Below the pieces are notes generated by a model that was not told where the DNA came from, made no database searches, and saw nothing but the letters and a program-made list of their open reading frames with translations. Below, piece after piece: positions 22,495-23,831 of a stretch of DNA of 23,831 bases. Within the stretch, counting starts at the first letter, position 1. Every line of letters begins with the position of its first letter. The stretch comes from Bacteroidales bacterium. GTDB taxonomy: Bacteria; Bacteroidota; Bacteroidia; Bacteroidales; Muribaculaceae. The stretch lies in the NCBI GenBank assembly GCA_004552725.1, contig SFNM01000026.1:1-23831 (forward strand). The letters are read 5' to 3'. Both the position numbers and the translations under genes were made by a program.

Positions 22495-22779
22495 TTAGAT
22501 GCAGGGAAGATAGACAACGATGTCGTTGAGAGTGCAGTTGAGTTGTTCTGCAAGTTCCTTGCTTGCCTTGTTGCGAGCGTCGGTGCGGTAAGCGTCGCTT
22601 GCAGCGAAGCGGATGTAGTTGACTATCAACTTCATCCAAAACTGTTGGACTGTTCTATGAATGTCGTTGGCCATAGCCTCGTTGAAGTGATTGTAGTTGA
22701 AGCCCGTTGTGTTGAGCGTGTCGGCGATAGTATGAGCCAACATTGCTTCTCTGCTCATGTGGATTGTTGCGTCGTGCAT
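22495..22779 (-). CDS. Hypothetical protein, 94 aa
   Basis: A helical soluble protein (MHDATIHMSREAMLAHTIAD, NYNHFNEAMANDIHRTVQQF, WMKLIVNYIRFAASDAYRTD, then NKASKELAEQLNCTL). I recognise no family or motif. It stands alone, with a type II leader upstream and a strong terminator downstream. No clear minus-strand promoter was found: the position where the paralogous unit has its promoter is occupied by hairpin repeat D. Confidence 0.65.
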   Translation of the reverse strand: MHDATIHMSREAMLAHTIADTLNTTGFNYNHFNEAMANDIHRTVQQFWMKLIVNYIRFAASDAYRTDARNKASKELAEQLNCTLNDIVVYLPCI

Positions 22780-22800
22780 ATTGGAATAAATTTGTGAGTT

Positions 22801-22955
22801 GTGTAAAGGAATATCCTTTTACACTGCCCGAAAAGTGCCGTTGAGCCGACTATGAAGCAAGGGTGATTGCTCGCTTGCAGGTAACGAAAGCGAGAGGAAC
22901 GTGAAGCGCACACCTGCCCTTGATGTTCGGTGATGCGGCAATAACTTTGCGGGGT
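22801..22955 (-). promoter_or_regulatory. Structured leader of the 94-aa gene (type II)
   Basis: GTGTAAAGGA (22801-22810) pairs with TCCTTTTACAC (22814-22824) with one bulge. CTCGCTT (22870-22876) pairs with AAGCGAG (22888-22894), a stem changed on both sides relative to the first leader. The loop GCAGGT (22877-22882) again matches ACCTGC (22912-22917). Confidence 0.6.
22920..22949 (+). promoter_or_regulatory. Possible plus-strand promoter in the second type II leader
   Basis: TTG (22920-22922), 19 bases, TAACTTTG (22942-22949). A plus-strand transcript from here would carry hairpin repeat D about 50 bases from its start. Confidence 0.45.
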
Positions 22956-23004
22956 AAAAGCAGATAGTCCTCACAGCCCACAAATCCAATATGCACGCCC
23001 CCAC

Positions 23005-23065
23005 CAATCGTGCCAGTCAAGAGCAGAGCGGAGCTTGCTCCAGCTATGCCGAGCGCAGCCGATTG
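23005..23065 (+). repeat. Covarying hairpin repeat, copy D
   Basis: The outer stem is CAATCG/CGATTG and the inner stem GGAG-CTTG-CTCC (23030-23041), fully different from the stems of A-C yet paired. The constant parts are kept, apart from an A in CAAGAGCAG. Confidence 0.75.
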
Positions 23066-23408
23066 ACGGGTGCAACCACCGAGCAGAGAAAACGTAGGCA
23101 ATGGCAACACAACACGCTCTCATCGGGCAGTCAATCACTGGCTATGGCTGACGGCACTTTGCGGCACACAAAGCGGCAACTGCATTGTGGCAAGCAACCA
23201 GCACAGAGAGCAACATCAACCCAACTGCCCCGACATCGTTCAGCCCTGCATCAGGACATCGAAGAAGTCAGAACGAAACAACCTCTCGGATCCGGATGGT
23301 TCCGAGAGGCTGTGTGGTGATTGCGTTAAGGATATTCGACCGAATGGGTCAAGACCTTGGGCTTGATGAGCGGTAGCGATCTTAGCCTGACGGCATCGCC
23401 GGAACGCC
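23066..23408. other. Non-coding spacer before the TerB-like gene
   Basis: I see no convincing gene. It includes the hairpin at 23281-23308; nothing else stands out. Confidence 0.5.
23281..23308 (-). terminator. Hairpin downstream of the TerB-like gene
   Basis: CCTCTCGGA (23281-23289) pairs with TCCGAGAGG (23300-23308); the minus strand continues TTGTTTCG. It is about 100 bases beyond the stop at 23409, farther than usual. The TCGGATC...GTTCCGA core is shared with the hairpin at 22439. Confidence 0.4.
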
Positions 23409-23771
23409 CTAATCTTGTTGTTTAGGTTCTATTGTGCGGTCGAACATTTGTTCAAGGCCACAATATTCTCTAACAACGTCATAGATTGCAACTTCATTAG
23501 GATTTATATCCTCATCAACTACAATCATATTAGCAATAAGCTTAGCGAGATATTCTTTTTGCTCGGCAGAAAACGCTTTTATTTGGAGTAACGCAAGAAG
23601 GGAGTTCTTATCGTTAATATCTTTCCTGGCTTCTGCATCCAAGCCGAGTTCTTCTTTTATCTGATTGAAATAATATATCTCACGAGCGTCGATTTGTCCA
23701 TCTGCTTGAACAATATCGAACAAAATACGCAGTATTGCGATTTTTTGCTGGTAACTGAATTTCGATGTCAT
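23409..23771 (-). CDS. TerB-like (tellurite-resistance/DjlA N-domain type) protein, 120 aa
   Basis: An all-helical acidic protein with ILFDIVQADGQIDAREIYYF (about 16-35) and LIANMIVVDEDINPNEVAIY (about 82-101). The repeated A/V-D-G/E-x-I-x-x-x-E pattern is the metal-binding-like signature of TerB/DjlA-type domains. The length suits a lone domain. It is AT-richer than the virion genes. Its start overlaps the stop of an upstream gene as TAATG, so it is part of an operon reaching beyond the window. TerB domains occur in stress and membrane-linked phage-defence contexts; the role here is unknown. Confidence 0.65.
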   Translation of the reverse strand: MTSKFSYQQKIAILRILFDIVQADGQIDAREIYYFNQIKEELGLDAEARKDINDKNSLLALLQIKAFSAEQKEYLAKLIANMIVVDEDINPNEVAIYDVVREYCGLEQMFDRTIEPKQQD

Positions 23772-23830
23772 TATTTTACTTGTTTATAACCTTCAGCCTC
23801 ATAAATTGGCCATTGGTCGATTGAGATTTC
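23771..23830 (-). CDS. C-terminal end of an unknown gene (partial)
   Basis: Reading into the window from the right edge, one frame gives EISIDQWPIYEAEGYKQVK and then TAA, whose last base is the A of the TerB-like start. The tight TAATG overlap, as between the tape measure and tail-tip genes, supports a real coupled gene. Nineteen residues do not allow identification. Confidence 0.55.
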   Translation of the reverse strand, partial: EISIDQWPIYEAEGYKQVK

Positions 23831-23831
23831 T

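Noticed and set aside
20845..23065. CRISPR array made of the hairpin repeats
   Set aside because: There are only four copies spaced hundreds of bases apart, with variable stems and no regular spacers or cas genes.

Overview
The window reads as the late region of a temperate tailed phage (prophage) of a Bacteroidales bacterium, probably a gut genus; I cannot name a species. The grounds are Bacteroidetes-type promoters (TTTG, about 19 bases, TAnnTTTG), A-rich start regions without Shine-Dalgarno sequences, and phage structural genes of Bacteroidales type. Almost every protein gene lies on the minus strand, so transcription runs right to left. Clear exceptions are a four-helix-bundle gene (18798-19160) and a small RNA unit (about 11357-11556), both on the plus strand.

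Layout from left to right. 1-427 has no convincing gene but holds a possible attachment core resembling a tRNA 3' end, paired GTGTCACC repeats and a leftward promoter. 428-6828 carries a tail-tip protein and a 1502-residue tape measure protein. 6829-8904 is about 2 kb of palindrome-rich sequence without a believable gene, including a 170-base tandem repeat. A small orphan gene follows (8905-9264). 10032-11285 is a compact lysis cassette: holin, T7-type amidase and a probable one-protein spanin. Then come a tail fibre (11555-12892), three overlapping head-tail/tail-completion genes (12960-14615), three AT-rich cargo genes (14677-16283), a connector-like protein and the portal (16329-18495), and a 371-residue virion protein (19195-20310). 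20311-23408 alternates three tiny orphan genes with long structured spacers. The right edge has a TerB-like gene coupled to a gene that runs off the window. Terminase and major capsid genes are not visible.

Regulation. Six sites share the layout (T/C)GTCTTTT-N, 19 bases, then a TAnnTT(T/C)G-like box. Five stand before minus-strand units (the 92-residue gene, the 371-residue protein, the completion block, the tail fibre and the tape measure) and one before the plus-strand small RNA. I infer a phage late promoter family, perhaps read with the help of a phage-encoded factor outside the window.

The most unusual content is RNA-like: an intervening-sequence-like element around the four-helix-bundle gene, with a gene-less copy in the leader of the neighbouring transcript; four copies of a 61-62 base hairpin whose stems covary around a constant CTTG loop; and two paralogous leaders with a covarying hairpin and a predicted pseudoknot. 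About a fifth of the window is non-coding, which is far more than usual for a phage. All calls were made by eye, without database searches or folding software.
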